Source: Solidesulfovibrio fructosivorans JJ]
GTDB lineage: Bacteria > Desulfobacterota > Desulfovibrionia > Desulfovibrionales > Desulfovibrionaceae
Assembly: GCF_000179555.1 (NCBI RefSeq)
Contig: NZ_AECZ01000002.1
Coordinates: forward strand, 247,406-311,405
Direction of reading: 5' to 3'
Length of the DNA: 64,000 nucleotides
Shown here: positions 25,821-34,866 of the stretch, one piece after another
Position numbering within the stretch: position 1 is the first letter of the stretch
Layout: every line of letters begins with the position of its first letter
Notes under the pieces: generated by a model
The model's database searches: none
Told to the model about the DNA's origin: nothing
What the model saw: only the letters and a program-made list of their open reading frames with translations
Made by a program: the position numbers and the translations under genes

Positions 25821-27515
25821 TTATGAACTGGAGGAGAGGTTTTTTATGGCCGAAGCGAGCTGGTTCTGCTGCTGGTTGTAGGTGGAGAGCAGGGAGTCGA
25901 CCTTGGCGAAGCGCTTGCGCAGGTTGGAGGCGTAGGTGGCGATGCGGCGCTGCTCGAAGGCGATCTTGTTGTCGATCATGGCCGTGATGTCGTCGTAGTT
26001 GTCGTCGAGGATGTGCAGAGGGCCTTCTTTGGCGTCGGTCAATTCGCCGAGCAGATCGATCAGCTCGCCGGTCTTGCCCTGCTTGAGGGATGCGGTGGCG
26101 GTGTGGGTGCCCGGCGAGACGTCGATGGCCTTGAGCACCAAGCCGGCTTCGTCATAGCCGTGCTTGCCGGTGATCAGGCTGGAGTTGCTGGAGTAGATGG
26201 CCGGATGGCCGTTGATCGTGGCGCCCGTGATCTTGCCGCTGGCGTCGGTGGTGTAGGACAGTTCGTAGGTGCCGCACTTGGTCGTGCCTTTGATGTAGGA
26301 GGCGATGGAAATTTCGGAACTGTCCACGCGGCCGGCGTAACTGGCGGCGAAGAGTTCTGCCGCCTTGGTGGCGTTGGAGGCCAGGATGGCGTTGAGGGTA
26401 GCGTTGCTGATGTAGAGCAGTCCCTCGTTTTTGGCGCCTTCCTCGGCGTTGGTGAAGATGCCGAGCTGGGACAGCACGGAGTAGGTGTCGGCGTCGTAGT
26501 CGAACCCGACGCCCTTGCCGGCCACGGCGGTCTTGAGGTTGGTGTCGATGAGCTGCAGGCCGTAGTTGCCGGTCAGGATGGAGGCCTTCGACGTCGTGGA
26601 GTCGTATTTGGTGAGGTCCTGCAGCAGGGATCGCACCGTGTTCATCTGTTCGACGAAGGTTTGGATGTTGTGCCTGACGGCGTCGGTGTCGGTGGACACG
26701 GTCAGGTTGACGGTGCCTGTGCTTTTGAGGTTGAGGGTGACGCCTGGAATGAGGTCGGTGACGGTGTTGCTTTCCCGGGTAATGTAGCTGGTCGCGCCCG
26801 TGGGCCAGCCGTCGAGCTTGAGCAAGGCGCTGGCGTTGGAGGTGATGGTGTCGAAATCGGAGGCCTGGAAATAGGGCAGGGTGGTGCTGGAGTCGATGGT
26901 CAGCGTGGCGGAATCGCCGGTGTCCATGCCGCGCAGTTGGAGAAAGTAGCCGGTGCCGTCATAGACAACGCTGGCCTTGACGCCGGGGTTGTTGGCGTCG
27001 TTGTTGATGATGCTGGCGAGGTCGTTCAGGGAGCAGTTGGTGCCGATGTTGTTGGAATAGGTGGTGCCTTTGTAGGTATAGGCGAAGGTCTGGTCTGTGG
27101 GGTTTATGTTGATGGACTGGTTGGGGTTGGCGAAAGCGACCTGGGTGACCATGGCCTTGGCCGTGGCCAGGCGGTTCACCTCGATGACGTGGGTGCCGTT
27201 GTCCGCGCCGGAACTGGTGGTGGCGGTGAGGACGCCGGAGTTGGTGGAACTGGCCACCTTGACCAGGAATTCGCCCTCGGTGTCCATGCCCTGGAGGGTG
27301 GTCTTGAGCGAGAGGAGCTTGGAGTTGAGTTCCTGGAAGGCGTCCTGTTTTTTGACCCAGGACTGTTTCCAGGTTTGCAGCGTGGTGATGCGGCTTTGCT
27401 CGACCTGGACGAGCTTGGTGATCAGGGAGTTGAAATCCGTGCCGTTGCCAAGCCCCGTATAGGTGACCTGGCCGGATGTGCTTACTGGTTTGTAGGCGCT
27501 GACCGTGCTGGACAT
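25821..27515 (-). CDS. fliD: Flagellar hook-associated protein 2 (filament cap)
   Basis: A 564-residue FliD, which caps the filament and guides flagellin polymerisation. N-terminal GLGNGTDFNSLITKLVQVEQSRI and the C-terminal coiled coil (IDNKIAFEQRRIATYASNLRKRF) are typical. The Ser/Thr-rich middle lacks Cys except for two. AGGG lies seven bases before the ATG, and a sigma-54 promoter lies about 55 bp upstream. Confidence 0.95.
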   Translation of the reverse strand: MSSTVSAYKPVSTSGQVTYTGLGNGTDFNSLITKLVQVEQSRITTLQTWKQSWVKKQDAFQELNSKLLSLKTTLQGMDTEGEFLVKVASSTNSGVLTATTSSGADNGTHVIEVNRLATAKAMVTQVAFANPNQSININPTDQTFAYTYKGTTYSNNIGTNCSLNDLASIINNDANNPGVKASVVYDGTGYFLQLRGMDTGDSATLTIDSSTTLPYFQASDFDTITSNASALLKLDGWPTGATSYITRESNTVTDLIPGVTLNLKSTGTVNLTVSTDTDAVRHNIQTFVEQMNTVRSLLQDLTKYDSTTSKASILTGNYGLQLIDTNLKTAVAGKGVGFDYDADTYSVLSQLGIFTNAEEGAKNEGLLYISNATLNAILASNATKAAELFAASYAGRVDSSEISIASYIKGTTKCGTYELSYTTDASGKITGATINGHPAIYSSNSSLITGKHGYDEAGLVLKAIDVSPGTHTATASLKQGKTGELIDLLGELTDAKEGPLHILDDNYDDITAMIDNKIAFEQRRIATYASNLRKRFAKVDSLLSTYNQQQNQLASAIKNLSSSS

Positions 27516-27569
27516 TTCGCTACCCTGAAAAAAGAGTTGGCCCCATACGGGAGATTCCGGTCGGATCTA

Positions 27570-27585
27570 AGCAACTCTTATGCCA
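27570..27585 (-). promoter_or_regulatory. Sigma-54 promoter of fliD
   Basis: On the minus strand TGGCATAAGAGTTGCT: TGGCA and TTGC with ten bases between the invariant GG and GC, close to the consensus TGGCACG-N4-TTGC. It directly abuts the flagellin terminator and would start transcription about 45 bases before the fliD ATG. Confidence 0.8.
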
Positions 27586-27621
27586 AAAACCGGTCGGGCC
27601 GTGTCCCGCGGCCCGACCGGT
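27585..27621 (-). terminator. Rho-independent terminator of fliC
   Basis: Perfect 12-bp stem ACCGGTCGGGCC/GGCCCGACCGGT with a 9-base loop and a T-run on the minus strand, 15 bp after the flagellin stop. Confidence 0.95.
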
Positions 27622-27635
27622 CATGAACTCGAGGC

Positions 27636-28529
27636 TTAACCTTGGATGAGCTGCATGGCCATACGCGGCAGGGAGTTGGCCTGGGACAGCATGGCCACCG
27701 CCGACTGGGTCAGGATCTGTTGCCGCACGAACTGGGTCATTTCCGTGGCCACATCGACGTCGGAGATCTGGGATTCGGCGGCCTTCAGGTTTTCGCCCTG
27801 GATCTGCAGGTTGGAGATGGTGTTCTCCAGGCGGTTTTGCAGGGAGCCCAGGTTGGCGCGGATCTTGTCCTTGGACACGATGGCCGTCTGGATGGCGTCG
27901 AGGGCCTTCTGGGCCAGCTCCTGGGTGGAGATGCTGCGCCCGCTGGCGCCCGATGCCGCGCCAAGGCCCACGCCCAGGGCCGAAGCGGTGGAGGTGCCGA
28001 TCTGGACGTAGTAATAGTCCTCGGCGCTCTGGTTGCCGGAGCCGAAGTGCACCTTGAGCTTGCCCGAAGAGTTGAGGCCGGAGCCGGTGTGGGTGCTGGC
28101 GGACAGGTTGCCGTTCAAAAGATAGATGCCGTTGAAGTCCGTGGCGTTGGCGATTCGGGTGATTTCCGAAGCCATGGCCTGGTATTCGGAGTCGATGATG
28201 AGGCGCTGGTCCGAGGTGTAGGTGCCGGTGGCGGCCTGTTCGGCCAGTTCCTTCATGCGGATGAGCTTTTCGTCCACGACCTGGAGCGCGCCGTCGGCGG
28301 TCTGGATCATGGAGATGGCGTCGTTGGCGTTTCTCACGCCCTGGTTGATGGCGGCGACATCGGCGCGCATGAGCTCGCGAATGGCCAGGCCGGCGGCGTC
28401 GTCGGCGGATGAGTTGATGCGCAGGCCCGAGGACAGGCGCTGGGTCGAAGTGGCCAGGGCAGAATAGGAATTCGAGAGGTTACGGGCCGCATTGGCGGCC
28501 ATTCCGTTGTAATTGATGCTCAGCGACAT
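27636..28529 (-). CDS. fliC: Flagellin
   Basis: A 297-residue flagellin with conserved D0/D1 ends: SINYNGMAANAARNL and LSSGLRINSSADDAAGLAI at the N-terminus, DVATEMTQFVRQQILTQSA at the C-terminus. The variable middle is short (about residues 145-200), so the filament surface is compact. The ATG at 28529 has AAGGAGGAAAC upstream. It has its own terminator and a sigma-28 promoter, so it is expressed late in flagellar assembly. Confidence 0.97.
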   Translation of the reverse strand: MSLSINYNGMAANAARNLSNSYSALATSTQRLSSGLRINSSADDAAGLAIRELMRADVAAINQGVRNANDAISMIQTADGALQVVDEKLIRMKELAEQAATGTYTSDQRLIIDSEYQAMASEITRIANATDFNGIYLLNGNLSASTHTGSGLNSSGKLKVHFGSGNQSAEDYYYVQIGTSTASALGVGLGAASGASGRSISTQELAQKALDAIQTAIVSKDKIRANLGSLQNRLENTISNLQIQGENLKAAESQISDVDVATEMTQFVRQQILTQSAVAMLSQANSLPRMAMQLIQG

Positions 28530-28639
28530 GGTTGTTTCCTCCTTGAATGGATGCGGGCGTCCTTGCCCTTCGTGCTTTCCCGGTTGCGGCCGCGGGCCCT
28601 CGACCGACGACAACCGGTTGCGTGCCTTTTTCACCGTTC

Positions 28640-28667
28640 TTATCGACGCCGCCAAATCGATTCTTTA
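28640..28667 (-). promoter_or_regulatory. Sigma-28 (FliA) promoter of fliC
   Basis: Minus strand: TAAAG (28663-28667), exactly 15 bases, then GTCGATAA (28640-28647), against the consensus TAAAG-N15-GCCGATAA with one mismatch. It lies about 110 bp before the flagellin ATG. Confidence 0.85.
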
Positions 28668-29075
28668 GCGTCCCCCGTCGGGCCGTGAGAAAAAATTCAA
28701 GACGGTCTGGAGCGACGATTCGCGGGAAACAGGAAGAGGCCCATGATGGCCTTGCGGCCGCAACCGTCGGCTTCCCGACGCCGCCGGTTTTGCTTCACGT
28801 GGCGGTATCGGCGGCTAACAGCTTCGATTTGCTGCGGTTGTTCGGAGAAAAGGCGGGCGTCGCGGAATTGACGCGACCCTTCGCGCGTCGGAAGGGCTAC
28901 GCGAAAAGCCCAACGGGCCGTTGCCCCGGGCGGCGGCGGCGTCGACGGGGCCGGGGCGCGGGTGTTTTTTTGAAGCGGGTGGCGGCGGGTGAAACTTCAG
29001 GAAGGGGGCGCGCGCGGCGGGAGAACCCGTTGAAAGGGGTTTCCCTTTCGCGTCCCGCTCCGTCTTCGGAAAAAC
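28668..29075. other. Gap between the fliC promoter and tsaB
   Basis: About 400 bp with no gene I can support. Near 28990-29065 it carries what looks like a decayed copy of the intergenic palindrome family (GGAAGGGGG, then GAGAACCC...GGGTTTCCC, then CTTCGGAAAAACT). Confidence 0.35.
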
Positions 29076-29852
29076 TCATTCCCGTGTGACCGCGTCCTTG
29101 AGCATGGTCCGGGCCGTTTCCGGGGACAGCCCCCGGCCGGCGGCCAGGGTGGCCAGGTTTTCCTCGGCGTCGGACGGGCGCAGGTAGAGGGGCTCGACCT
29201 GGCCGGGGCCGTAGGCCGCTTGCCGGGCCAGCTTCAGCACGGTGTCGGGGTCGGGCTGGTCGCCGTCCCCGGGGATGGCGGCCAGGGGCGCGGCGCGAAG
29301 CAGGGCGGCCCGGTGGCGGGTCGCGCCGTCACCGACCAGGGTCAGCGGCCCGACGGCGGCTCCTTCGGCGACCCGGGCGGCGGCGGCGTCGAGGAAGAGC
29401 GCCTCGGGCGGCCCCATGGGCACCAGGTCGCCGTCGGCCAGGAAGGGCTGGAGGTAGACCTGTCCGTTTCGGGCATGGGTGACGGCGATGACCGCGCCGG
29501 TGGCATGGCGGGCGGCCGAGGCGGCCAGGAGCGGCAGATATTCGAGGCCGGCCATGGGCGCGCCCGTGGCCAGGGACAGGCCGAGCGCCGTGGCCAGGGC
29601 CACCCGGATGCCGGTGAAGCTGCCCGGGCCGCGCACGCAGGCGATGCCGGCGAGGTCCGCCGGGGCCAGTCCCGCCGCCGTCAAAATGTCGGCGACCATG
29701 GGGGCCAGGACCGCCGCCGCGTGGCCGGTGGCGGCGTTTTCACGGACCAGCGTCTCCCGTCCGGGCCGTCCAAGCAGCACGGTCAGGCGCGGCGAGACGC
29801 CGTTTATGACGAGCAGCGGCCCTGCGGCCGGCAAGGGGCGCGCGTCAGCCAT
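29076..29852 (-). CDS. tsaB: tRNA threonylcarbamoyladenosine protein TsaB
   Basis: A 258-residue TsaB, the partner of TsaD in making the t6A base of ANN-decoding tRNAs. The family motif CVRGPGSFTGIRVALATALGL is clear at about 73-93; the N-terminus LLVINGVSPRLTVLL is the first strand of the ASKHA fold. Its start overlaps the rseP stop by 8 bp, implying translational coupling. Confidence 0.92.
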   Translation of the reverse strand: MADARPLPAAGPLLVINGVSPRLTVLLGRPGRETLVRENAATGHAAAVLAPMVADILTAAGLAPADLAGIACVRGPGSFTGIRVALATALGLSLATGAPMAGLEYLPLLAASAARHATGAVIAVTHARNGQVYLQPFLADGDLVPMGPPEALFLDAAAARVAEGAAVGPLTLVGDGATRHRAALLRAAPLAAIPGDGDQPDPDTVLKLARQAAYGPGQVEPLYLRPSDAEENLATLAAGRGLSPETARTMLKDAVTRE

Positions 29853-30924
29853 TGAGCACGCTTAACTGCCGGCGGATGTCGTTGACCGTGGCCAGAAGCA
29901 TCAGCGCGATGAGAAAGGCCAGCCCGAGCCTTGTGGTCAGCGCCCGCATGCGGGGGCTCACCGGTTTGCGCATGATGATTTCCAGGGTGTAGAAAAGCAG
30001 GTGGCCGCCGTCCAGGACCGGGATGGGCAGCAGGTTCAGCACGCCGAGGTTGACGCTTATAAGCGCGGCCAGGGCCACCACGTTGCCGATGCCCTCCGCC
30101 GCCTGCTTGCTGACCATCTGGGCGATCATGATGGGGCCGCCGAGGCTGTCCAGGGGCACCACCCGCTCGATGAGCTTGAGCAGGCCCGTGTAGGTCACCG
30201 CCACCACGTCCCAGGTCTGCCTGACGGCCTCGCCGGCGGCCGAGCCCGCGCCCATGGGCACGGCCCGGGTCTTGCCCGAGGCCACGATGCCGACCAGCGG
30301 CGCGCTTTCCTTCTCGCCGAAGAGGTTTTTGATGGTGCGCATGACCGGGGTCAGGGTGAAGGTCAGGTCCTTGCCGTCGCGGCGCACGGTGAGGGCGACG
30401 GGCTTGCCGCCGCCGCCCCGGATGGAACGGGCCATCTCGTCCCAGTTGGCCACGGGAGCGCCGTTTATGGCCGTGATGGTGTCGCCGGCGGTGATTCCCG
30501 CCTGTTCCGCCGGGCTGTCGGCCTGGACCTGGCCGACCACGGGCAGCATCTCGAAACGGCCCTCGGCCACGAGCAGGCACCAGAAAAGCAGCCAGGCCAG
30601 GAAGAAGTTGAACAGCGGCCCGGCCGCCACCACGATCATGCGCTGCCAGGCCGGGCGCAGCTTGAATTCCTCGTGCGGGGCGAAACCGTCCGGTATGGGA
30701 TCGTCCGGGTCCTGTCCCACGAGCTGCACGTAGCCGCCGAGCGGAATGGCGGAAAGCTGGTAACGGGTCTTGCCCCGGGTAAATCCCAGCAGTTTGGGGC
30801 CAAAGCCCAGGGAAAAGGTGGCCACGCCCATGCCAAAGGTCCGGGCGGCCAGGAAGTGCCCCAGTTCATGGAAGAAGATGAGGCCCCCCAGAACCAGGGC
30901 CACGGCGACGATGCTTTGAATCAT
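29845..30924 (-). CDS. rseP: RIP metalloprotease RseP (site-2 protease)
   Basis: A 359-residue inner-membrane zinc protease that cuts transmembrane anchors of regulators such as anti-sigma factors. HELGH (19-23) lies in the first membrane segment; a PDZ domain occupies about 115-200 (AEQAGITAGDTITAINGAPV); the C-terminal NLLPIPVLDGGH gives the third zinc ligand. One PDZ domain only, as in the shorter RseP group. Follows dxr. Confidence 0.95.
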   Translation of the reverse strand: MIQSIVAVALVLGGLIFFHELGHFLAARTFGMGVATFSLGFGPKLLGFTRGKTRYQLSAIPLGGYVQLVGQDPDDPIPDGFAPHEEFKLRPAWQRMIVVAAGPLFNFFLAWLLFWCLLVAEGRFEMLPVVGQVQADSPAEQAGITAGDTITAINGAPVANWDEMARSIRGGGGKPVALTVRRDGKDLTFTLTPVMRTIKNLFGEKESAPLVGIVASGKTRAVPMGAGSAAGEAVRQTWDVVAVTYTGLLKLIERVVPLDSLGGPIMIAQMVSKQAAEGIGNVVALAALISVNLGVLNLLPIPVLDGGHLLFYTLEIIMRKPVSPRMRALTTRLGLAFLIALMLLATVNDIRRQLSVLNG

Positions 30925-31025
30925 GCTGACTCGGGTGCTCCCCGGCGGTCGTATCAGGCGTCGGGGGCGGGTTTTGCGCGGCCGGCCCGTCGCCGGAACA
31001 CTCCGGTCGGGCGCGCGGCCGATGC

Positions 31026-31031
31026 ATTATA
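31026..31031 (-). promoter_or_regulatory. Possible -10 box upstream of rseP
   Basis: A perfect TATAAT on the minus strand within the 137-bp dxr-rseP gap, about 100 bp before rseP; TTGCCT lies upstream at a long 19-base spacing. An extra promoter inside the operon is possible. Confidence 0.25.
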
Positions 31032-31061
31032 ATAAGCGGCCTTGGCGGCGAGGCAATGCCG

Positions 31062-32318
31062 TCAGGCGCGCTTTGCCGTCTCCAGGGCGCGCCGGCGCGC
31101 CCGGGCGTCGAGGTCCATGATGGAGTCCGCGTCCGGGAGCGCTTCCCCGGCGTGGGCGGCGAGGGCGTCGGCGATGGCCGAAGCGATGCCCATGAAGGGA
31201 AGGCTGCCTTGAAGGAAAAGCGCGACCGCCACCTCGTTGGCGGCGTTTAGGACCACGGTATGGCTCGCTCCGGCGGCCAGGGCGTCGCGGGCCAGCCCCA
31301 GGCAGGGAAAGGCGTCGTGGCGCGGGGCCTCGAAGGTGAGGCTGCCGAGCGTCACCAGGTCCACCCGGGGCACGGCCAGGGGCAGGCGCTCGGGGTAGCC
31401 CAGGCAATAGGCGATGGCCACCCGCATGTCCGGCGGCCCCAGATGGGCCAAAAGGGAACCGTCGTGGAGCTGGGCCAGGGAATGGACGATGCTTTGGGGA
31501 TGGACCACCACATCGACCATGGACACGGGCAGGCCGTAGAGCCGGCAGGCCTCGATGACCTCCAGGCCCTTGTTCATGAGCGTGGCCGAATCGACGCTGA
31601 TTTTCGGTCCCATGGCCCAGGTGGGGTGATTGAGCGCCATGGCCGGGGTGACGGCGGCCAGTTCGTCGGTTTGCCGGGTGCGGAAGGGGCCGCCCGAGGC
31701 CGTCAGCACCAGTCGCTCGACCAGGGCCAGGTCGGGAAGTCCCGCGCCGCCGAGGGCCTGGAACAGGGCGTTGTGCTCGGAATCCACGGGCAGGATGACC
31801 GCGCCCGTGCGCCGGGCCGTTTCCCGGATGAGGTCGCCGGCAAGGACGAGGGACTCCTTGTTGGCGAGCGCCACCACCTTGCCGGCGGCAACGGCGGCCA
31901 GCGTCGGCAACAGCCCGGCCGCGCCCACGATGGCCGAAACGACCACGTCGGCCTCGGGGAGGGCGGCCAGGGCGGCGTAGCCTTCCGGGCCGACAAGGAT
32001 GTCCGGGGCATAGCCGGCCGGCAGGAGCTTTCGCAGGGCGTCGGCGCGTTCGTCCGTCAGCACGGCCAGAACCGGCGGTCGAAACGCCGCCGCCTGTTCG
32101 GCCAGAAGCGTCACGTTGGTGGCTCCGGCCAGGGCGGCCACGGCGTATTTGTCTGGATGTTCGGCGGCCACGCGCAGGGAGCTGACGCCGATGGAGCCGG
32201 TGGCGCCGAGCACGGCAAGCCGCCTCGGGCGGCTGGGGGCCGGCACGTCGAGGGAGGTGATGTACCCCACGCCCAGGGCGTCGGGAGACGATATCGCGTT
32301 TGGAGAAGAGTTGGTCAT
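31062..32318 (-). CDS. dxr: 1-deoxy-D-xylulose 5-phosphate reductoisomerase
   Basis: Second enzyme of the MEP isoprenoid pathway, making MEP from DXP with NADPH. GATGSIGVSSLRV is the NADPH site (about 38-50), ANKESLVLAG and DSEHNALFQ carry metal and substrate ligands, and SVDSATLMNKGLEVIEA is diagnostic. 418 residues; the ~30-residue N-terminal extension before RRLAVLGATG is longer than usual. The ATG overlaps the previous stop (ATGA). Confidence 0.95.
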   Translation of the reverse strand: MTNSSPNAISSPDALGVGYITSLDVPAPSRPRRLAVLGATGSIGVSSLRVAAEHPDKYAVAALAGATNVTLLAEQAAAFRPPVLAVLTDERADALRKLLPAGYAPDILVGPEGYAALAALPEADVVVSAIVGAAGLLPTLAAVAAGKVVALANKESLVLAGDLIRETARRTGAVILPVDSEHNALFQALGGAGLPDLALVERLVLTASGGPFRTRQTDELAAVTPAMALNHPTWAMGPKISVDSATLMNKGLEVIEACRLYGLPVSMVDVVVHPQSIVHSLAQLHDGSLLAHLGPPDMRVAIAYCLGYPERLPLAVPRVDLVTLGSLTFEAPRHDAFPCLGLARDALAAGASHTVVLNAANEVAVALFLQGSLPFMGIASAIADALAAHAGEALPDADSIMDLDARARRRALETAKRA

Positions 32319-33841
32319 GCGTCGCGGTTGGCTTTGGCCGGCTCGGCGGCCCCGGGCGGGGTGATGCCGTAGCGGCCGAGTATTTCGGTGATGCGGGCGG
32401 ACAGGTTGGCGGCCACCTTGCCGAGGGCGGCCAGGTTGATGCAGACGTAGAGGTCGACCTTGTGGGAGGCCATCTCCCACAGGCCCACCAGGGTCCTGGT
32501 CAGGTCGGGCTCGATCTGGAGCAAACGCAGGCGTTCCTGCATCTCGGCCGCGTTTCTGGGGCGAAAAAGAAAAAACTCGGGCGCGTCGCCGTCGTCCTCG
32601 AAAAACTGCTTGCGCCGCACCTTGTTGAAGCCGGCGTCGACGAGCCCTTCCACGGTCTCCTTGGGGGCGCGCCGGGTGCGGGCGGTCTTGATCTGGATGC
32701 GCCCGGCGTCGGCCTCGCCTTTTTCCCGCAGCAGGTAGGCGAAGTCGAATTCCATGATGTGTTCGAGCACGAGGCCCAGCCGGGGCGCGTCGAAGGAGCC
32801 GGCCATTTGCACGATCCAGGCCGCCTCCTTGGGGGAGAAGTCCCGCAGGGCCCGGGTGAAGTCCTCGCGCACCACCCGCATCGAGGCCGCGGCGCCCACG
32901 CACAGGGCCACGATCTGTTCGGCCCGCAGTTCCTGGGCGTCGTCGTCGGCCTCGGCCTCCCCGCTGCCGGCGGCCGCGCCGTACCGCGCCGTGACCGCGT
33001 CCACGGCGGCGACCTGGGCGGCAAAGGCCGCTTCGTCGCGGTCCGGGCGTTTTGCCCATTGGGGAATCTCGGCCCGGGCGAGCACCGACAGGGCGGTTTC
33101 GAGATGGGACCGGCCTTCCGTGGAGGCGGCGGCCTCGTCGAAGGCCGTCTGGACGCGGGTTTTGGAGATGGCCTTGGTCGTGCCCTTGAGCTTTTGCAGC
33201 ACCGCGTCGAAGGGAAAGGCGATGATGAGGAGCTGGCCTTCGCGGGAGATGCGGTAGCGGCGTTCGGCCAGGATGTCGTCGTAGGCCCCGCGCACCTCTT
33301 CCTTGATGAAGCGCTCGATGTAGGCCCGCCAGTAGAGCTCGTCGAAGACCAGGGTGGAGGTGATCTCGTCGATCTTGGCCAGGGAGGCCTCGCCGAAGTG
33401 GCGGATGATGGCGTCGCTGAAATTGTCCTTGATCAGGCACGAGGCATAGACCGCGCCCTGGAGGCATTTGACCACGACCGTCTCTTTGCGCTCCAGGCGC
33501 CGGGCCAGCTTTTGCTTGGCGGAGGCATCCCCCACGGCCTTGGCCTTGCCGTAGTGGTTGAGCTCGATCAGGTAGGCGGAGAAGTGTTCCTTGATGTACT
33601 CGTGCCCCGGGTGCAGCCCTTCGGTCCGGCGCAACAGCATGTCCATGAGTCCCTGCTGCTCGGTTTCGAGCAGGGGAAACTCGTCGATCCGGCTCCGGTT
33701 GGCCTTGAGAAATTCCAGAAAAACCCGCTCCTCCAGCACTTCCCGGCGGGCTTTGATGGCCTTGAGTTCTTCCAGGCGTTCGAGGCAGACGTCGAAACGG
33801 GCTTCGCGTTCGCCCGGCGGCGCGGCAACGGCATCGTCCAT
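32315..33841 (-). CDS. Hypothetical protein within the cdsA-dxr operon
   Basis: A 508-residue soluble, charged protein with no signal peptide or membrane segment and no motif I recognise. It is rich in helix-forming stretches, for example RFDVCLERLEELKAIKARREVLEERVFLEFLKA cut across its first 50 residues, and has an Ala-rich insertion near 280-300. AAAGGAGG precedes the ATG, it starts 15 bp after cdsA, and its stop overlaps the dxr start (ATGA), so it is firmly part of this lipid/isoprenoid operon. Function unknown. Confidence 0.8.
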   Translation of the reverse strand: MDDAVAAPPGEREARFDVCLERLEELKAIKARREVLEERVFLEFLKANRSRIDEFPLLETEQQGLMDMLLRRTEGLHPGHEYIKEHFSAYLIELNHYGKAKAVGDASAKQKLARRLERKETVVVKCLQGAVYASCLIKDNFSDAIIRHFGEASLAKIDEITSTLVFDELYWRAYIERFIKEEVRGAYDDILAERRYRISREGQLLIIAFPFDAVLQKLKGTTKAISKTRVQTAFDEAAASTEGRSHLETALSVLARAEIPQWAKRPDRDEAAFAAQVAAVDAVTARYGAAAGSGEAEADDDAQELRAEQIVALCVGAAASMRVVREDFTRALRDFSPKEAAWIVQMAGSFDAPRLGLVLEHIMEFDFAYLLREKGEADAGRIQIKTARTRRAPKETVEGLVDAGFNKVRRKQFFEDDGDAPEFFLFRPRNAAEMQERLRLLQIEPDLTRTLVGLWEMASHKVDLYVCINLAALGKVAANLSARITEILGRYGITPPGAAEPAKANRDA

Positions 33842-33856
33842 GCCTGACGACCTCCT

Positions 33857-34651
33857 TTACCCCAGCCCGAGCAGGGGCCGGCCGGCTGCGTAGACCAAGA
33901 TGGCGGGCAGCAGCCCGTCGATGCGGTCGAGCACGCCGCCATGGCCCGGGAGCAGGTTTCCCGAGTCCTTGACCCCGGCGGCGCGCTTGAGCGCGGATTC
34001 GAAAAAATCGCCCATTTGGGAGACGCCGGCCATGATCAGGCCCATGCCGGCCAAGGCCAGCGGCCCGGGCGCGAAGCGCGCGGACGCGGCAAAGACCGAG
34101 GCGACGATCGCCGAGGCCAAAAGGCCGCCGCAGGTGCCGGCCCAGGTCTTGCCCGGGCTGACCGCCGGCCAGACCTTGGGTCCGCCGATGAGGCTCCCCG
34201 CGTAGTAGGCCCCGGTGTCCGCGGCCATGACCACGGCCAGGACGAAGACCGTTCCCAGGGGGGAAAAGACGCACAGAAAGCGCAGGGGAAAGGCGACGTA
34301 GAGGAGCGCCGCGGCCAAGGCGGCGCGCGGTGGATCGGTCTCGCCCCGGCCGGCGAAGCGGCCGAGGAACGTGAACTGTTCGATCCAGAAGGCCAGCCCC
34401 AGGGCGAGGCCGGCCACGGGCCAGCCGCCAAGGACGGCGCTGCCGACGACGATAAGCCCGAGGGCGAGGCCGATCGCCTCCAAAAGCGGCCCGGGGCGGC
34501 CGGTCATGGCGAAGAATTCCCGCATGGCCACGGCGGCGGCCACGGCGGTCAAAAGGGCCAGCAGCCAGCCGCCGACGGCCACGGCCACGGCCAGGACCGG
34601 CAGGCCCACGGCGGCGGTGAGCAGGCGTTGTCGTTGTGATCCGGCAGGCAT
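33857..34651 (-). CDS. cdsA: Phosphatidate cytidylyltransferase
   Basis: A 264-residue integral membrane enzyme making CDP-diacylglycerol, precursor of all phospholipids here. About seven to eight hydrophobic segments; the signature near the C-terminus reads KRAAGVKDSGNLLPGHGG followed by VLDRIDGL. First gene of the operon in this window. In many bacteria uppS precedes it; here the upstream 215 bp is non-coding and the next gene is unrelated. Confidence 0.93.
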   Translation of the reverse strand: MPAGSQRQRLLTAAVGLPVLAVAVAVGGWLLALLTAVAAAVAMREFFAMTGRPGPLLEAIGLALGLIVVGSAVLGGWPVAGLALGLAFWIEQFTFLGRFAGRGETDPPRAALAAALLYVAFPLRFLCVFSPLGTVFVLAVVMAADTGAYYAGSLIGGPKVWPAVSPGKTWAGTCGGLLASAIVASVFAASARFAPGPLALAGMGLIMAGVSQMGDFFESALKRAAGVKDSGNLLPGHGGVLDRIDGLLPAILVYAAGRPLLGLG

Positions 34652-34866
34652 GGGCGCGTGTCGCTATCTCCGGGGCGGCGCGGACCGTGCCCCGCGTTTT
34701 CGGGAAGCGTTCTGACCGTTCCCGGCGTTTTGGCAACAAAAACGGCGTGTCACCCCTTCGGTCTCGTGAGGCGACGCCGCGTATCGGCCGCGAAAGCGCG
34801 GCCCGGCGTCCCTGGTAGAGCAAAAGCGCGGCGTCGTCCAATCCTCCGCCTCGCGCCCCGTGGCGG

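Noticed and set aside
28547..29089. Long plus-strand frame across the flagellin promoter region
   Set aside because: It runs through the sigma-28 promoter and ends inside tsaB on the other strand; its Arg-rich content is typical of an unused frame in GC-rich DNA.
31062..34841. A single continuous minus-strand frame spanning dxr and two further genes
   Set aside because: Only the dxr part is protein-like; the rest is the wrong frame of the unknown gene and cdsA, both of which have their own starts and ribosome sites.
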